From Agromyces aurantiacus (lineage in GTDB: Bacteria; Actinomycetota; Actinomycetes; Actinomycetales; Microbacteriaceae): a stretch of 64,000 nucleotides of DNA. The stretch spans positions 1,240,001 through 1,304,000 of the forward strand of contig NZ_JAFBBW010000001.1 of assembly GCF_016907355.1 (NCBI RefSeq), in the 5' to 3' direction. This document shows positions 62,824 through 64,000 of the stretch, one piece after another (position 1 is the stretch's first letter; each line of letters begins with the position of its first letter). Under the pieces are notes generated by a model. It was not told the DNA's origin and did not search any database. It saw only the letters and a list, made by a program, of their open reading frames with translations. Made by a program: the position numbers and the translations under genes.

Positions 62824-63522
62824 TCATGATAGGCGGGCACCGGTCACCGCCGTCGGCGCGGGCGGGGCGGGGTGGCGGCGGATGTCGCGACGCGACCACC
62901 CGCGGATCACGAGCTCCGCGACCGCGAGGTTGATCACCCAGCCCGCGCCCATGAGCACGGCGTGGACCGCCTCGCCCGGCGCGCCGAACGCGAGCGTCCA
63001 CGGCGCGAACGTGAGCACCTGCGTGCCCGCGCCCATGGCGATCGCGTAGGCGCGCGTCATCCATGCGCGGTGCGTGCGTACGTCGCCGCTCCGGATCGCG
63101 ACGAACGCGATCACGATCCCCGCCGCCATCGCGGTGCCGAACCCGAGGCGCATGACCATGAGCGCGAGGCCGCTCGGGGCGGGCAGGTCGTACGCGACCG
63201 CCATCCAGAGCCCCGACAGTGCCGACGCGAGGCCCGCGGGAGCCGCGACGCGCCCTGACATCCGGTGCCAGCGCCGCCGCCGGAGCGATGGCGCGAACTG
63301 GAGCGCGCCGAGCACCGCGAACAGCAGCGATCCGACGATGTGCACCACGATGGGCACCGGCGAGTCGAAGAAGCGCGAATTCTCGGCCGTCACGGTCGCG
63401 CCCGTCGTGAGCTGGGTCAGGCGCGACGCGCCCGCGATCATGGGCACGACGCTGAGCAGGATGAGCCCCGCGGGCACGAGCCATTCGGGGCGGCCCCGGC
63501 GAGGGGCGGAGGTCTGGGTCAT
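62824..63522 (-). CDS. DUF2306-type membrane protein
   Basis: A 232-residue protein with six or seven transmembrane segments: WLVPAGLILLSVVPMIAGAS, IVVHIVGSLLFAVLGALQFA, LRRRRWHRMSGRVAAPAGLA with His on the loop, and RTHRAWMTRAYAIAMGAGTQ. The conserved His residues and the H-R-M-S-G-R motif match DUF2306 (possible haem or quinone binding). ATG at 63522 is preferred over the longer open frame. Its stop is 4 bases from the kinase start. Confidence 0.85.
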   Translation of the reverse strand: MTQTSAPRRGRPEWLVPAGLILLSVVPMIAGASRLTQLTTGATVTAENSRFFDSPVPIVVHIVGSLLFAVLGALQFAPSLRRRRWHRMSGRVAAPAGLASALSGLWMAVAYDLPAPSGLALMVMRLGFGTAMAAGIVIAFVAIRSGDVRTHRAWMTRAYAIAMGAGTQVLTFAPWTLAFGAPGEAVHAVLMGAGWVINLAVAELVIRGWSRRDIRRHPAPPAPTAVTGARLS

Positions 63523-63628
63523 GTCCCGATGCTCGCGGGTGCGGCCGGGCCGCGGCATCGGCCGACCGGCCGGACCGCCTCGGCCGATCGGCTGAAACCC
63601 GACAGGAGCCGAGCGTGCCGGGCCCGGG

Positions 63629-64000
63629 TCAGCTGATCGTGTCGGCGTGGCGGTGCACGACCCGCCACTCGCCGTCGTCACGCCGGTAGACCTGCGTGGA
63701 CCGGATCGTGACAGAGCGGGGCGCCCCGTTGACGGAGGTCGTCACCCGCTCGTACCCGACCGTGTAGGCCATGTCTCCCACGACGTCGAACGAGATGAGG
63801 TCGAGCGCGTACGCGGTGCAGTGCGAGAAGCTCATCGCGAGTTCGTCGAACGCCTCGACGAGCGCCGGCCGGCCGACGGCGTTGCGCCACGCGCCGAACA
63901 CGCTGACCGGGTCGGCCTGCGCCCAGACGGCACGACGCGGGCCGTCATCGCCGTCGAACATCGCGCGCTCGGCCGCGACCAGCGGACCGTGCACCCATTC
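63629..64000 (-). CDS. SnoaL/DUF4440-like NTF2-fold protein, 5' end outside window
   Basis: At least 121 residues of an NTF2-fold protein: PVSVFGAWRNAVGRPALVEA, then DMAYTVGYERVTTSVNGAPR and the C-terminal EWRVVHRHADTIS, the usual end of ketosteroid-isomerase-like proteins. The frame is open to the window edge, so the true start may be upstream of GTG 63994. Confidence 0.82.
   Translation of the reverse strand, partial: EWVHGPLVAAERAMFDGDDGPRRAVWAQADPVSVFGAWRNAVGRPALVEAFDELAMSFSHCTAYALDLISFDVVGDMAYTVGYERVTTSVNGAPRSVTIRSTQVYRRDDGEWRVVHRHADTIS

Overview
The window is high-G+C actinobacterial DNA. Strong G/C third-position bias, GTG starts, long reverse-strand shadow frames, a HspR-type HAIR element before a Clp ATPase, two DUF222 (13E12-type) HNH genes and the very frequent word CGGATGCC/GGCATCCG all point to Microbacteriaceae (an Agromyces- or Microbacterium-like genome). 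That placement is inference. No rRNA, tRNA, CRISPR array or insertion sequence was recognised.

Layout. 0-9.7 kb: the start of an oligopeptide/nickel-type ABC binding lipoprotein with a divergent TetR gene, a small cluster with a Cys-rich HExxH protein and a helical-repeat partner, an ArsR-like regulator divergent from an OsmC-ACT operon, a PadR-AarF/UbiB kinase operon and an HSL-family esterase. 9.7-18.1 kb: a LAL-type LuxR regulator, two alpha/beta hydrolases, a broken metallo-beta-lactamase-fold gene, a NarL-type two-component pair and an acyltransferase-3 membrane protein. 18.2-34.8 kb: accessory metabolism and regulation (secreted hydrolase, serine hydrolase lipoprotein, EamA transporter/LysR pair, PadR-membrane-protein operon, XRE/nucleotidyltransferase toxin-antitoxin pair, MFS exporter, NmrA and thioredoxin-reductase-like enzymes), bounded by two near-identical DUF222-HNH genes. 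34.9-37.6 kb: SDR plus hydrolase operon divergent from LysR.

37.7-46.0 kb is the conflict-system region: an RHH-Doc toxin-antitoxin pair with a perfect palindromic operator, hipB with a frameshifted hipA and three spaced operators, an ABC-F ATPase, then a stretch (41.7-46.0 kb) of visibly lower G+C. That stretch holds orphan small genes, a padR fragment, an overlapping ParA-HEPN operon and a divergent gene whose C-terminus resembles Abi_C/HEPN proteins. The ParA-HEPN-Abi module is the best candidate for an undescribed defence or toxin system. Core genome resumes at a HAIR-controlled ClpC-type ATPase (46.1-48.8 kb).

48.8-64 kb: small membrane proteins, a matrixin-type metalloprotease without an export signal, a flavodoxin, a methyltransferase, an MGT-type glycosyltransferase with its TetR regulator, a TetR/membrane-protein pair with three operators, a secreted Ca-binding-like protein, a VOC protein and a second NarL-type two-component pair whose kinase carries a hexanucleotide-repeat Gly/Ser linker. 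The intergenic DNA here holds twelve copies of a 46-bp palindromic element in three clusters (53.3, 58.4 and 59.6 kb). Two smaller families of palindromes occur as pairs elsewhere. Start sites were chosen from Shine-Dalgarno sequences and from 4-nt ATGA/GTGA overlaps.
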